From Comamonas badia DSM 17552 (GTDB lineage Bacteria; Pseudomonadota; Gammaproteobacteria; Burkholderiales; Burkholderiaceae_C): a stretch of DNA of 64,000 nucleotides. The notes under the pieces are model-generated. The model had not been told where the DNA came from and did no database searches. It was given only the letters and a program-made list of their open reading frames with translations. Each line of letters opens with the position of its first letter. Positions within the stretch are counted from its first letter, which is position 1. Below are positions 25,010 to 32,738 of the stretch, piece after piece. The position numbers and the translations under genes are program-made. The stretch lies in the NCBI RefSeq assembly GCF_000484635.1, contig NZ_AXVM01000005.1, forward strand, positions 1-64,000, read 5' to 3'.

Positions 25010-25801
25010 ATGACCACCGCCACGCAGGACATCCTGGTGCACGCCGATGCCGGCGTGACCACCATCACCTTCAACCGGGTGGAGAAGAAGAACTCCTTCA
25101 CCGAAGTGATGTACGGCGCCATGGCCGACGTGCTGGAAGCGGCGGCGCAGGATGCGGCCGTGCGCTGCGTTGTCATCCAGGGCGACGCGACGGTGTTCAG
25201 CGCCGGCAACGACATCGGCGACTTTCTGCGCCAGGGCCAGCAGACGCAGCCCGCCGAGATGACCGAGCGCCCGGTCTGGCGCTTCCTCAAGGCGATTGCC
25301 GGCTTTCCCAAGCCGCTCGTGGCCGCCGTCTGCGGCCCGGCCGTGGGCGTGGGCACCACGCTGCTGCTGCACTGCGATCTGGTCTACGCGGGCGACAACG
25401 CCGCCTTCGCGCTGCCCTTCGTCAACCTGGGGCTGTGCCCGGAGGCGGCCTCCAGCCTGCTGCTGCCAAAAATGTTCGGCATGCACCGCGCGGCCGAGGC
25501 GCTGATGCTGGGCGAGCCCTTCATGGCCGAGGCGGCGCTGGAAGTGGGGCTGGTCAACCGCGTGGTGCCGCCCACCGAGTGCAATGCGCTGGCGCAGCAG
25601 CAGGCCAGGAAGCTGGCCGCCAAGCCGCTGTCGTCGCTGATGGCCACCAAGCGCCTGATGAAGGGCGCGCAGACCGAACAGGTGCTGCAGGTGATGCTGG
25701 ACGAATCCAGGGAATTTGGCCGATTGATGCGCGAACCCGCGGCGCGCGAGGCTTTTGGCGCCTTTCTGGAGAAGCGCAAGCCTGACTTTTCGGGAATGTA
25801 A
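25010..25801 (+). CDS. Enoyl-CoA hydratase/isomerase family protein
   Basis: This 263-residue crotonase-fold protein has an oxyanion-hole segment FSAGNDIGDFL near residue 65, the second one CGPAVGVGTTLLLHCDLVYA, and FALPFVNLGLCPEAASSLLL where hydratases usually have catalytic Glu residues. That region and the C-terminal KRKPDFSG resemble delta-isomerase/PaaG-like members rather than classical hydratases. Isomerisation of unsaturated acyl-CoA may therefore be its job. It is the last gene of the operon; a hairpin follows 15 bases later. Confidence 0.87.
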   Translation: MTTATQDILVHADAGVTTITFNRVEKKNSFTEVMYGAMADVLEAAAQDAAVRCVVIQGDATVFSAGNDIGDFLRQGQQTQPAEMTERPVWRFLKAIAGFPKPLVAAVCGPAVGVGTTLLLHCDLVYAGDNAAFALPFVNLGLCPEAASSLLLPKMFGMHRAAEALMLGEPFMAEAALEVGLVNRVVPPTECNALAQQQARKLAAKPLSSLMATKRLMKGAQTEQVLQVMLDESREFGRLMREPAAREAFGAFLEKRKPDFSGM

Positions 25802-25816
25802 GGCGCAGGGTGCTTT

Positions 25817-25838
25817 ATCGTCCTGTGGGCAGGACGAT
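25817..25838 (+). terminator. Hairpin after the first beta-oxidation operon
   Basis: ATCGTCCTG and CAGGACGAT form a perfect nine-base-pair stem with a TGGG loop, 16 bases after the last stop codon. Only a weak T run follows (CCGTTTTG), so termination efficiency is uncertain. Confidence 0.5.
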
Positions 25839-25856
25839 GAAACCGTTTTGCCGGTC

Positions 25857-25884
25857 TTGTATCTCGGCAGACAGTTCCTATCAT
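25857..25884 (+). promoter_or_regulatory. Possible sigma-70 promoter of the pirin pair
   Basis: TTGTAT, 16 bases, then TATCAT, ending 50 bases before the first pirin start. The -10 box is good and the -35 box weak. Confidence 0.3.
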
Positions 25885-25934
25885 GAGGGCATCGCGTCCA
25901 AACTCCGCGGGCGCATTGCATGAGGAAATCTGCC

Positions 25935-26819
25935 ATGACCGAAGCCGCCACTCTCGTTCGCAAGACCGTGCTTTCCACCCACGCCGCGCCGCCGCGCCAT
26001 TGGGTGGGCGACGGCTTTCCGGTGCATGGCATGTTCGGCTACAGCGGCGCCGGCGTGGCCGAGCGCAGCCCCTTCCTGATCCTGGATTACGCCGCGCCGA
26101 CGGAATTCACCCCCACCAGCCAGCGCCGCGGCGTGGGCAGCCACCCGCACAAGGGGTTTGAAACGGTGACCATCGTCTATGAAGGCGAGGTCGAGCACCG
26201 CGATTCCACCGGCGCCGGCGGCGTGATCCGCCAGGGCGATGTGCAGTGGATGACGGCCGGCGGCGGCATCGTGCACGAGGAGTTCCATTCACGCGACTAC
26301 GCCACCAAGGGCGGGCCGTTCGAGATGGTGCAGCTCTGGGTCAACCTGCCGGCCAGGGACAAGGAAACACCCGCGCATTACCAGGGCATCACCGACGCGC
26401 AGATTCCGGTGGCCGTGCTGCCCGGTGGCCGCGTGCGCGTGATCGCCGGCGGTGTGGCTGAGGTGCGCGGCCCGGCGCGCACCTTCACTTCCATGAACGT
26501 GCTGGATGTGCGGATTGGCGCAGGCCAGACCATGGAGTTGCCCCAGCCCGAGGGCTGGACCACGCTTGTCGTGGTGCTGGCGGGCAGCGTGCGCATCAAC
26601 GGCAGCGAAACGGTGGGTGCGGCGCAGATGGCCACGCTTTCCACGGCGGGCGAGGGCCTGACGCTGCAGGCGGCTGAAGCCTCCAAGGTGCTGGTGCTCT
26701 CCGGCGAGCCGATCAACGAACCGGTCGCGGCCTACGGCCCCTTCGTGATGAACACGCGCGAGGAGCTGGTGCAGGCGGTCGATGATTTCAACAGCGGGCG
26801 CTTTGGCCGCCTGCATTGA
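25935..26819 (+). CDS. Pirin-family protein
   Basis: The protein has 294 residues in two cupin halves. The N-terminal cupin has the metal-binding pattern SHPHKGFETVTIVYEGEVEH (two His and a Glu) and QWMTAGGGIVHEE, which are pirin hallmarks. Bacterial pirins bind iron or other metals; some act as quercetinases or modulate pyruvate metabolism. AGGAAA at 25922 supports ATG 25935 over the in-frame ATG at 25920. It is the first of two consecutive pirin genes, 13 bases apart and clearly co-transcribed. Confidence 0.9.
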   Translation: MTEAATLVRKTVLSTHAAPPRHWVGDGFPVHGMFGYSGAGVAERSPFLILDYAAPTEFTPTSQRRGVGSHPHKGFETVTIVYEGEVEHRDSTGAGGVIRQGDVQWMTAGGGIVHEEFHSRDYATKGGPFEMVQLWVNLPARDKETPAHYQGITDAQIPVAVLPGGRVRVIAGGVAEVRGPARTFTSMNVLDVRIGAGQTMELPQPEGWTTLVVVLAGSVRINGSETVGAAQMATLSTAGEGLTLQAAEASKVLVLSGEPINEPVAAYGPFVMNTREELVQAVDDFNSGRFGRLH

Positions 26820-26832
26820 AGGAGGCGACACG

Positions 26833-27732
26833 ATGACTGCCCTCACCGTCCCGCAGCGCTACCAGTCCCGCCCGGCCATTCTGGGCGAAGACACGCGCAT
26901 CACCCGTGCCTTGCCGCACCGCGCGCGGCGCACGGTGGGTGCGTGGTGCTTCCTGGACCATCTGGGCCCGGTGCATTTCGCGCCGGGCAAGGGCATGCAC
27001 GTCGGCGCGCATCCGCACATCGGCCTGCAGACCTTCACCTGGATGATCGAAGGCGAAGTCGTTCACCGCGATTCGCTGGGCAACGAGCAGGTGATCCGTC
27101 CCGGGGAGGTCAACCTCATGACCGCCGGGCGTGGCATTGCGCACACCGAGGATTCGTTGCACGACGGCGCGACCGCGCACGCGGCGCAGCTGTGGATTGC
27201 GCTGCCCCGAAGCGAGGCGCGGCGCGAACCGGCGTTTGCCCATTACCCCGATCTGCCGCAGACGGCGCTGGGCGGCTTTCATGCGACGGTGCTCGCGGGC
27301 AGCGCCTTTGGCCTGCAGGCGCCCGCGCAGGTGCACACGCCGCTGGTCGGCATCGATTTCACCGCACCGCGGGCCGCCAGTGCCAGCGTGCCGTTGCGTG
27401 CCGATTTCGAATACGCGGCGATGGTGCTGCGCGGCACGGCGCGGATGGCGGGCGAAGCCTTGGCGCCGGGCGAGTGGCTGTACTTTGCGCCCGGGCGTAC
27501 CGAACTGGCGGTTGCCTGCGATGCCGAAGCGCAATTTCTGCTGCTGGGTGGCGAGCCGATGGGTGAAGGCTTGATCATCTGGTGGAACTTCGTCGGCCGC
27601 ACGCAGGCTGAAATCGAGGCCGCACTGGACGAATGGAACGCCGGGCGCCTGGCGCCGCCGGTGCGTGCCGGCAGCAGCGCCGGGCCGCTGGCAGCGCCCA
27701 GCCTGGCGGGAGTGCGGTTGCGGGCGGCGTGA
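26833..27732 (+). CDS. Pirin-family protein, second copy
   Basis: The protein has 299 residues with a strong ribosome-binding site (AAGGAGG). The metal-site pattern is VGAHPHIGLQTFTWMIEGEV followed by NLMTAGRGIAHTE. Overall similarity to the preceding pirin is low outside the cupin motifs, so the pair looks like two different subfamilies rather than a recent duplication. Possible roles are the same as for the first pirin, and the sequence does not separate them. Confidence 0.9.
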   Translation: MTALTVPQRYQSRPAILGEDTRITRALPHRARRTVGAWCFLDHLGPVHFAPGKGMHVGAHPHIGLQTFTWMIEGEVVHRDSLGNEQVIRPGEVNLMTAGRGIAHTEDSLHDGATAHAAQLWIALPRSEARREPAFAHYPDLPQTALGGFHATVLAGSAFGLQAPAQVHTPLVGIDFTAPRAASASVPLRADFEYAAMVLRGTARMAGEALAPGEWLYFAPGRTELAVACDAEAQFLLLGGEPMGEGLIIWWNFVGRTQAEIEAALDEWNAGRLAPPVRAGSSAGPLAAPSLAGVRLRAA

Positions 27733-27735
27733 GGC

Positions 27736-28023
27736 GTGAGATCTGCATTGGCGCGCCCGCAGGATCTGGATACTTACGGAGCGCCGGATGCGGCCGCACT
27801 GGCCGCCGCCTACGGCTGGGGTATTGCGCGCACCCCCCCTTTCATTGACGGCAACGAGCGCACGGCATTCGTGGCGACCGAGCTGTTCTTGCGTCTGAAC
27901 GGGTACGAACTGGTGGCGGATGATGCTGCGTGCGTGATCACCATGCTCTCCGTCGCCGCCGGCGCCATTGACGAAGACGCCTTCGCCCGCTGGCTGCGCG
28001 AGCACACCGCAGCCCGCACCTGA
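27736..28023 (+). pseudogene. Truncated death-on-curing (Doc/Fic) toxin remnant
   Basis: The 95-codon frame (GTG start) has RSALARPQDLDTYGAPD, YGWGIARTPPFIDGNERTAF, ELFLRLNGYELVADDAA and AGAIDEDAFARWLREH, a clear match to Doc toxins. Family members normally have about 30 more N-terminal residues, and the core motif normally reads NHPF.DGNKR. Here it reads TPPFIDGNER, so the key His is lost and the Lys is changed. No antitoxin gene is adjacent. It is most likely a dead toxin left after loss of its module. Confidence 0.7.
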
Positions 28024-28033
28024 TATTTTTACC

Positions 28034-28053
28034 AAGCAAGCGCTTGATTAAAT
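28034..28053. promoter_or_regulatory. Operator-like site before the Atu-cluster TetR gene
   Basis: AAGCAAGCGCTTGATTAAAT contains the perfect palindrome CAAGCGCTTG (28037-28046) and lies 25 bases before the TetR start. The same 20-base sequence, differing at three positions, is upstream of the acyl-CoA dehydrogenase gene at 60533-60552. It is a likely TetR binding site. Confidence 0.6.
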
Positions 28054-28078
28054 AAAACAGCTTTGCTATCCTGCGCGG

Positions 28079-28762
28079 ATGGCACGTTCCCCAGCTCTTG
28101 TTCCCGCTGCCGACGCACCGGCGCCTCGCCCGCGCGGGCGCCCGCGCAAGAGCACGCAGGACGCGGATGACAGCGGCCGCCGCCACGAGCTCATGGAGCA
28201 GGCGGCGCGGCTGTTTCTCACCCAGGGCTACGCCGCCACCACCACGCGCGACATCGCCGCCGCGATGGGCATGCACAGCGGCTCGCCGTTCTACTATTTC
28301 AAGAGCAAGAGCGCGCTGCTCTACGCCGTGATGCGCGAGGGCATGGAAATGGCCAGCGCCAGCCAGCAGCGGGCGCTGCAGGCGGTGGCGGGCATGGATG
28401 CGCGCACGCAGATGCGCGCGCTGGTGCGCCACCATTTCGAGATCCTGCTTGGCCCGCGCAGCGGTTTCATCCCGGTGATGCTGTACGAGTGGCGCTCGCT
28501 CACGGCGGCGCAGAGAAAAGGCGTCTCCCAGATCAAGGACGCGTACGAAGCCGCCTGGATGCCCGCGCTCGACGCGCTGGCGCGGCAAGGGGCGCTGCAT
28601 GCCGAGCCTGCCATCGCGCGGCTGTTCATCTTCGGTGCGCTCAACTGGGCGGTGAAGTGGTTCGACCGGCGCGGCACGCGCACGCTCGATCAACTCACCG
28701 AAGACGCACTCGCCCTCTTTTTCGGCGGCGCAGCCGCTTCCATTCCTTCCCATTCACCATGA
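28079..28762 (+). CDS. TetR-family regulator of the Atu-like cluster
   Basis: The protein has 227 residues. After a Pro/Arg-rich leader (RPRGRPRKS), the TetR domain includes LFLTQGYAATTTRDIAAAMG and SGSPFYYFKSKSALLYAVM (recognition helix near residue 65). The C-terminal domain is of the type found in regulators of acyl-CoA catabolism. It heads the cluster and overlaps the GST gene by four bases. The palindrome at 28037-28046 upstream is its probable operator, and the similar site at 60533 suggests a second target. Confidence 0.88.
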   Translation: MARSPALVPAADAPAPRPRGRPRKSTQDADDSGRRHELMEQAARLFLTQGYAATTTRDIAAAMGMHSGSPFYYFKSKSALLYAVMREGMEMASASQQRALQAVAGMDARTQMRALVRHHFEILLGPRSGFIPVMLYEWRSLTAAQRKGVSQIKDAYEAAWMPALDALARQGALHAEPAIARLFIFGALNWAVKWFDRRGTRTLDQLTEDALALFFGGAAASIPSHSP

Positions 28763-29433
28763 TCGAGCTTTATCACTGCATCGACGCGCGCTCGCTGCGC
28801 CCCCTCTGGGTGCTGGAGGAAATGCGCCTGCCCTACCGGCTGCATGTGCTGCCCTTCCCGCCGCGCGCGTTCGCGTCCGGCTACAAGGAGAAGAACCCGC
28901 TGGGCACCATCCCCTTGATGCTCGATGGCGGCGTGCGCATGACGGAATCCGCCGCCATCTGCCAGTACCTGGCCACGCGCCATGGCCCCTCGCCGCTGGC
29001 CGTGGGCGTGGAGGAGCCGGACTACGGCGCCTTTCTGAACTGGCTGCATTTCGGCGAGGCGACGCTCACCTTTCCGCAGACCCTGGTGCTGCGCTATGCG
29101 CGCTTCGAGCCGCCCGAACGCCGCCAGCCGCAGGTGGCGCAGGACTACGCGCAGTGGTTTCTGGCGCGCCTGCGCGCGATCGAGACAGTGATGGCTGATC
29201 GGGAATGGCTCTGCGCCGGGCGCTTCACGGCGGCGGATGTCTCCGTGGGCTATGCGCTGCTGCTGGCCAATGAATTGGGGTTGAACGCGCAGTTCACGCC
29301 CCACGTGGCCGCCTACTGGGCGCGGCTGCAGCAGCAGGATGGACTGGTACGCGCCCGCGCGGCGCAGTGGAAGGCGGCAGAGGCCGCCGGACTCAGGCTG
29401 GGCCCCATGGGCATGCCGATCAAGGAAGGTTGA
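28759..29433 (+). CDS. Glutathione S-transferase family protein
   Basis: The protein has 224 residues with a thioredoxin-like N-terminal domain (IELYHCIDARSLRPLWVLEE, then NPLGTIPLML and MTESAAICQYLA) and an all-helical C-terminal domain (FTAADVSVGYALLLANELG). It is cytoplasmic and may conjugate or isomerise reactive unsaturated intermediates. Being coupled to tetR and four bases from the carboxylase beta gene, it is part of the cluster. GST is not among the classical atu genes, so it is an addition here. Confidence 0.88.
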   Translation: MIELYHCIDARSLRPLWVLEEMRLPYRLHVLPFPPRAFASGYKEKNPLGTIPLMLDGGVRMTESAAICQYLATRHGPSPLAVGVEEPDYGAFLNWLHFGEATLTFPQTLVLRYARFEPPERRQPQVAQDYAQWFLARLRAIETVMADREWLCAGRFTAADVSVGYALLLANELGLNAQFTPHVAAYWARLQQQDGLVRARAAQWKAAEAAGLRLGPMGMPIKEG

Positions 29434-29437
29434 TGCG

Positions 29438-31081
29438 ATGAAGCCATTCGACTCTGGCTGGAATGCCGCCAGCAGCACTGCCCAGGCGCGGCAGGCGCGG
29501 ATGCTTGCGCGCATCGATCAACTGCGCGCGCTGGAAGAACGCGCCGCCGCCGTCTCCGCCCAGGCCGGGCCACGCTTTGCCAAACGCGGCCAGCTGCTGC
29601 CGCGCGAGCGCGTGGCGCTGCTGCTGGACGCAGGCAGCCCCTGGCTGCCGCTGGCCACGCTGGCGGGCTATCTGCGCGATACCGAGGATGCCGAAAAGTC
29701 CATCCCCGGCGGCAGCGTGATCGCCGGCATCGGTTTTGTCTCCGGCACGCGCTGCATGGTGGTGGCGAGCGATTCGGGCATAGACGCCGGCGCGCTGGTG
29801 CCCATGGGCCTGTACAAGGTGCTGCGCGTGCAGGAGATCGCGCTGGCCGAGCGCCTGCCCTTCATCCACCTGGTGGAGAGCGCGGGCGCCAATCTGGCGG
29901 ATTACAAGGTCAACACCTTCGTCGAGGGCGGTTCGCTGTTCCGCAACCTGGCGCGGCTGTCGGCCGCGGGCATTCCGGTCATCACCGTGCAGCACGGCTC
30001 GGGCACGGCGGGCGGCGCCTACATGCCCGGCCTGTCGGATGTCGTCATCATGGTCGAAGGCCGCTCGCGCGCCTTTCTGGCCGGGCCGCCGCTGCTCAAG
30101 GCCGCCACTGGCGAGGTGGCGACCGAAGAAGAACTGGGCGGCGCGCTGATGCACACCACCGTCTCCGGCCTGGGCGAATACCTGGCGCGTGACGACCGCG
30201 AGGCGCTGGGCCTGGCGCGCGAGGTGGTGGCGCAATTGCAATGGTCAAATAAGCCTGCAGCGCAAGCCAGTCAAGCGCAAACAGCTATCAATACAGGATA
30301 TGCGGAGCCGCCCTGGCCGCAGGATGAACTGCTCGCCCTGATGCCCGCCCACCACCGCGAGCCGGTGGACATGCGCGAAGTGGCGGCGCGCATCGCCGAT
30401 GGCGGCGCGCTGCTGGAATTCAAGAGCGGCTACGGCAGCGCCACCGTCTGCCTGCAGGCAGCCATCCACGGCCACGCCATCGGCATCATCACCAACAACG
30501 GGCCCATCGACATCGCCGGTGCCAACAAGGCCACGCACTTCATCCAGTGGATGTGCCAGCTCGGCCACCCGCTCATCTACCTGCAGAACACCACCGGCTA
30601 CATGGTGGGCAAGGACGTGGAGCAGGGCGGCATCATCAAGCACGGCAGCAAGATGATTCAGGCGGTAACCAACGCCACCGTGCCGCAGCTCACCATCCAG
30701 TGCGGCGCGAGTTTTGGCGCCGGCAACTACGGCATGTGCGGGCGCGGCTACGCGCCGCGTTTTCTCTTCACCTGGCCGAGCGCCGTCACCGCCGTGATGG
30801 GCGGCGAGCAGGCCGCCGGCACCATGCGCATCGTCACCGAGGCCGCCATTCGCCGCAAAGGCGTGGAGCCCGACCCCGCGCGCATGCAACAGCAGTTCGA
30901 TGCCATCGTGCAGATGTTCGAGCGCCAGCAGGACGCCTTTTACACCAGCGGCGGCCTGCTGGACGACGGCGTGATCGACCCGCGCGACACCCGCGCCGTG
31001 CTGGGCTTTTGCCTGGACACCATCGCCGAAGGCGCGGCGCGGCCGGTGCGGCCCATGCAGTTTGGGGTGGCGCGGATGTGA
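29438..31081 (+). CDS. atuC: Acyl-CoA carboxylase beta subunit (geranyl/methylcrotonyl-CoA type)
   Basis: This 547-residue carboxyltransferase has two crotonase-fold halves. Half 1 has HGSGTAGGAYMPGLSDVVIM and RAFLAGPPLLKAATGE; half 2 has IITNNGPIDIAGANKATHFI and GASFGAGNYGMCGRGY. With the biotin subunit encoded downstream it carboxylates a 3-methyl-2-enoyl-CoA. Wording such as AYMPGLSD and the surrounding genes (AtuA, SDR, dehydrogenases) favour geranyl-CoA carboxylase over methylcrotonyl-CoA carboxylase, but this is inference. A type C repeat (30243-30298) codes for about 18 residues between the halves (KPAAQASQAQTAINTG). Confidence 0.82.
   Translation: MKPFDSGWNAASSTAQARQARMLARIDQLRALEERAAAVSAQAGPRFAKRGQLLPRERVALLLDAGSPWLPLATLAGYLRDTEDAEKSIPGGSVIAGIGFVSGTRCMVVASDSGIDAGALVPMGLYKVLRVQEIALAERLPFIHLVESAGANLADYKVNTFVEGGSLFRNLARLSAAGIPVITVQHGSGTAGGAYMPGLSDVVIMVEGRSRAFLAGPPLLKAATGEVATEEELGGALMHTTVSGLGEYLARDDREALGLAREVVAQLQWSNKPAAQASQAQTAINTGYAEPPWPQDELLALMPAHHREPVDMREVAARIADGGALLEFKSGYGSATVCLQAAIHGHAIGIITNNGPIDIAGANKATHFIQWMCQLGHPLIYLQNTTGYMVGKDVEQGGIIKHGSKMIQAVTNATVPQLTIQCGASFGAGNYGMCGRGYAPRFLFTWPSAVTAVMGGEQAAGTMRIVTEAAIRRKGVEPDPARMQQQFDAIVQMFERQQDAFYTSGGLLDDGVIDPRDTRAVLGFCLDTIAEGAARPVRPMQFGVARM
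30243..30298. repeat. Type C repeat inside the carboxylase beta gene
   Basis: AATAAGCCTGCAGCGCAAGC then CAGTCAAGCGCAAACAGC and TATCAATA. It shares GCGCAAACAGCTATCAAT with the copy in atuA (38383-38430). It is translated in frame in the hinge between the two carboxyltransferase halves. Confidence 0.75.
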
Positions 31082-31107
31082 ACTTCCAATACGCGTTGCC
31101 GATTTTC

Positions 31108-31211
31108 TCCTTCCCCCTCTGGGGGAAGGCCGGGATGGGGGCTTGCGTTGCAGGGCGATCCACGTGCCGCACCAGCTCCCACCCCACCCTCCCCCCAGAG
31201 GGGGAGGGGGT
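31108..31211. repeat. Type B repeat pair
   Basis: CTCCTTCCCCCTCTGGGGGA then AGGCCGGGATGGGGGC, with the inverted partner ending CCCAGAGGGGGAGGGGG. It fills the gap between the carboxylase beta gene and the next acyl-CoA dehydrogenase gene. Confidence 0.85.
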
Positions 31212-31234
31212 AACACCATCATCAGGAGACACCC

Positions 31235-32413
31235 ATGCAACTCACCCCCGAACACGAACAAATCCGCGACACGCTCAAGCGCTTCATTGCCGAGAAGATC
31301 AACCCGCATGTGGACACATGGGAAGCCGCCGAAATCTTCCCCGCGCACCAGGTTTTCAAAGGCCTGGGCGACCTGGGCCTGCTGGGCCTGACCAAGCCGG
31401 TGGAATACGGCGGCATGGGGCTGGACTATTCCTACAGCATGCTGATGGCCGAGACCATGGGGCTGGTGAACTGCGGTGCGATCCCCATGGCCGTCGGCGT
31501 GCAGACCGACATGTGCACCCCGGCGCTGGCGCGCTTTGGCGGCGATGAACTCAAGCGCGATTACCTTGCCCCGGCGATTGCAGGGGACATGGTGGGCTGC
31601 ATCGGCGTCTCCGAGCCGGGCGCGGGCAGCGACGTGGCGGGCATCAAAAGCCATGCGCGCAAGGATGGGGATGACTACGTGATCACCGGGCAGAAGATGT
31701 GGATCACCAACAGCCTGCAGGCCGATTGGATGTGCATGCTGGTGAACACCGGCGAGGGTGCCATCCACAAGAACAAGAGCCTGATCATCGTGCCCATGCG
31801 CGATGGACCCAATGGCAAGCTGACGCCCGGGATCAGCGTCGCGCAGAAGATCAAGAAGATCGGCATGCACGCCAGCGACACCGGCCTGATCTACTTTGAC
31901 GAGGTGCGCGTGCCGCAGCGCAATTTGATCGGCGCCGAGGGGCAGGGCTTCATCTACCAGATGCAGCAGTTTCAGGAAGAACGTTTGTGGGCGGCGGCCA
32001 ATGCGATCACCGGGCTGGACGTGGCGATCCGCGAGACCATCGAATACACGCGCCAGCGCAAGATGTTTGGCAGCACGCTGCTGGATCAGCAGTGGGTGCA
32101 GTTCAAGCTGGTGGAACTGCAGACCGAAGTGGAGGCGCTGCGTGCCCTCACCTGGACGGCCTGTGAGCGCTATGTGGCGGGCGACGATGTGCTGCAGTGG
32201 GCCAGCATGGCCAAGTTGAAGGCCGGGCGCCTCACGCGCGAGGTGGCCGACACCTGTCTGCAGTTCTGGGGCGGCATGGGCTTTACCTGGGACAACCGCG
32301 TCTCGCGCCTGTACCGCGATGGGCGGCTGGGCTCGATCGGCGGTGGCGCGGACGAGGTGATGATGGGCATCATCGCCAAGACCATGGGCATGGCCAAGCG
32401 GAGCGCGGCATGA
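31235..32413 (+). CDS. Acyl-CoA dehydrogenase, isovaleryl/citronellyl-CoA-like (AtuD position)
   Basis: This 392-residue FAD enzyme has the FAD motif CIGVSEPGAGSDVAGI and substrate segment WITNSLQADW. The usual C-terminal catalytic Glu (YEG..) is replaced in IGGGADEVMMG. A Glu is instead found in FQEERLWAAANA, where isovaleryl-CoA dehydrogenase carries its base. This relocation suits substrates branched at C3, such as citronellyl-CoA. Its place between the carboxylase subunit genes matches AtuD in Pseudomonas atu clusters. Substrate assignment is inferred. Confidence 0.9.
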   Translation: MQLTPEHEQIRDTLKRFIAEKINPHVDTWEAAEIFPAHQVFKGLGDLGLLGLTKPVEYGGMGLDYSYSMLMAETMGLVNCGAIPMAVGVQTDMCTPALARFGGDELKRDYLAPAIAGDMVGCIGVSEPGAGSDVAGIKSHARKDGDDYVITGQKMWITNSLQADWMCMLVNTGEGAIHKNKSLIIVPMRDGPNGKLTPGISVAQKIKKIGMHASDTGLIYFDEVRVPQRNLIGAEGQGFIYQMQQFQEERLWAAANAITGLDVAIRETIEYTRQRKMFGSTLLDQQWVQFKLVELQTEVEALRALTWTACERYVAGDDVLQWASMAKLKAGRLTREVADTCLQFWGGMGFTWDNRVSRLYRDGRLGSIGGGADEVMMGIIAKTMGMAKRSAA

Positions 32414-32430
32414 CAGGCTTTGGCATTTTC

Positions 32431-32605
32431 TCCTTCCCCTTTCGGGGGAAGGCAGGGATGGGGGCGAGCGGCGCTGGAGTTAGAGACGTCGCCAGCCCCC
32501 ACCCCAACCCCGGTGCTGGCGGCGAGACGCCGCCGCTCTTCGATCTGTCCCGCTTCGCGCAGGCGAAGCGTGAGCCTCAGCTCTCAGCCCCGAAAGGGGA
32601 GGGAG
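32431..32605. repeat. Type B repeat, composite copy with inserted hairpin
   Basis: The left half (TCCTTCCCCTTTCGGGGGAA then GGCAGGGATGGGGGC) and right half (CAGCCCCGAAAGGGGAGGGA) are separated by extra sequence containing GGCGGCGAGACGCCGCC, a strong hairpin flanked by CCCCGGTGCT. The same inserted hairpin occurs inverted in the copy at 35987-36107. Confidence 0.8.
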
Positions 32606-32621
32606 AAATTCAGGGGAACGC

Positions 32622-32738
32622 ATGAACAAGATACTGATTGCCAACCGCGGCGTTCATGCCGCAGGCATGGCGAAGCAAATTGCCCGGGTACGCGCAGCGT
32701 GCGTGCGGGCGATCGAGCCGCGGAGGTGCTGCGCATGA
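32622..32738 (+). other. Upstream ORF duplicating the start of the carboxylase alpha subunit
   Basis: A 38-codon frame with its own AGGGGA begins MNKILIANRG, almost the same ten residues as the carboxylase (MKKILIANRG), then diverges (VHAAGMAKQIARV). Its stop overlaps the real start codon (ATGA). It looks like a partial tandem duplication of the gene start that now acts as an upstream ORF, possibly coupling translation. It may also simply be debris. Confidence 0.6.
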
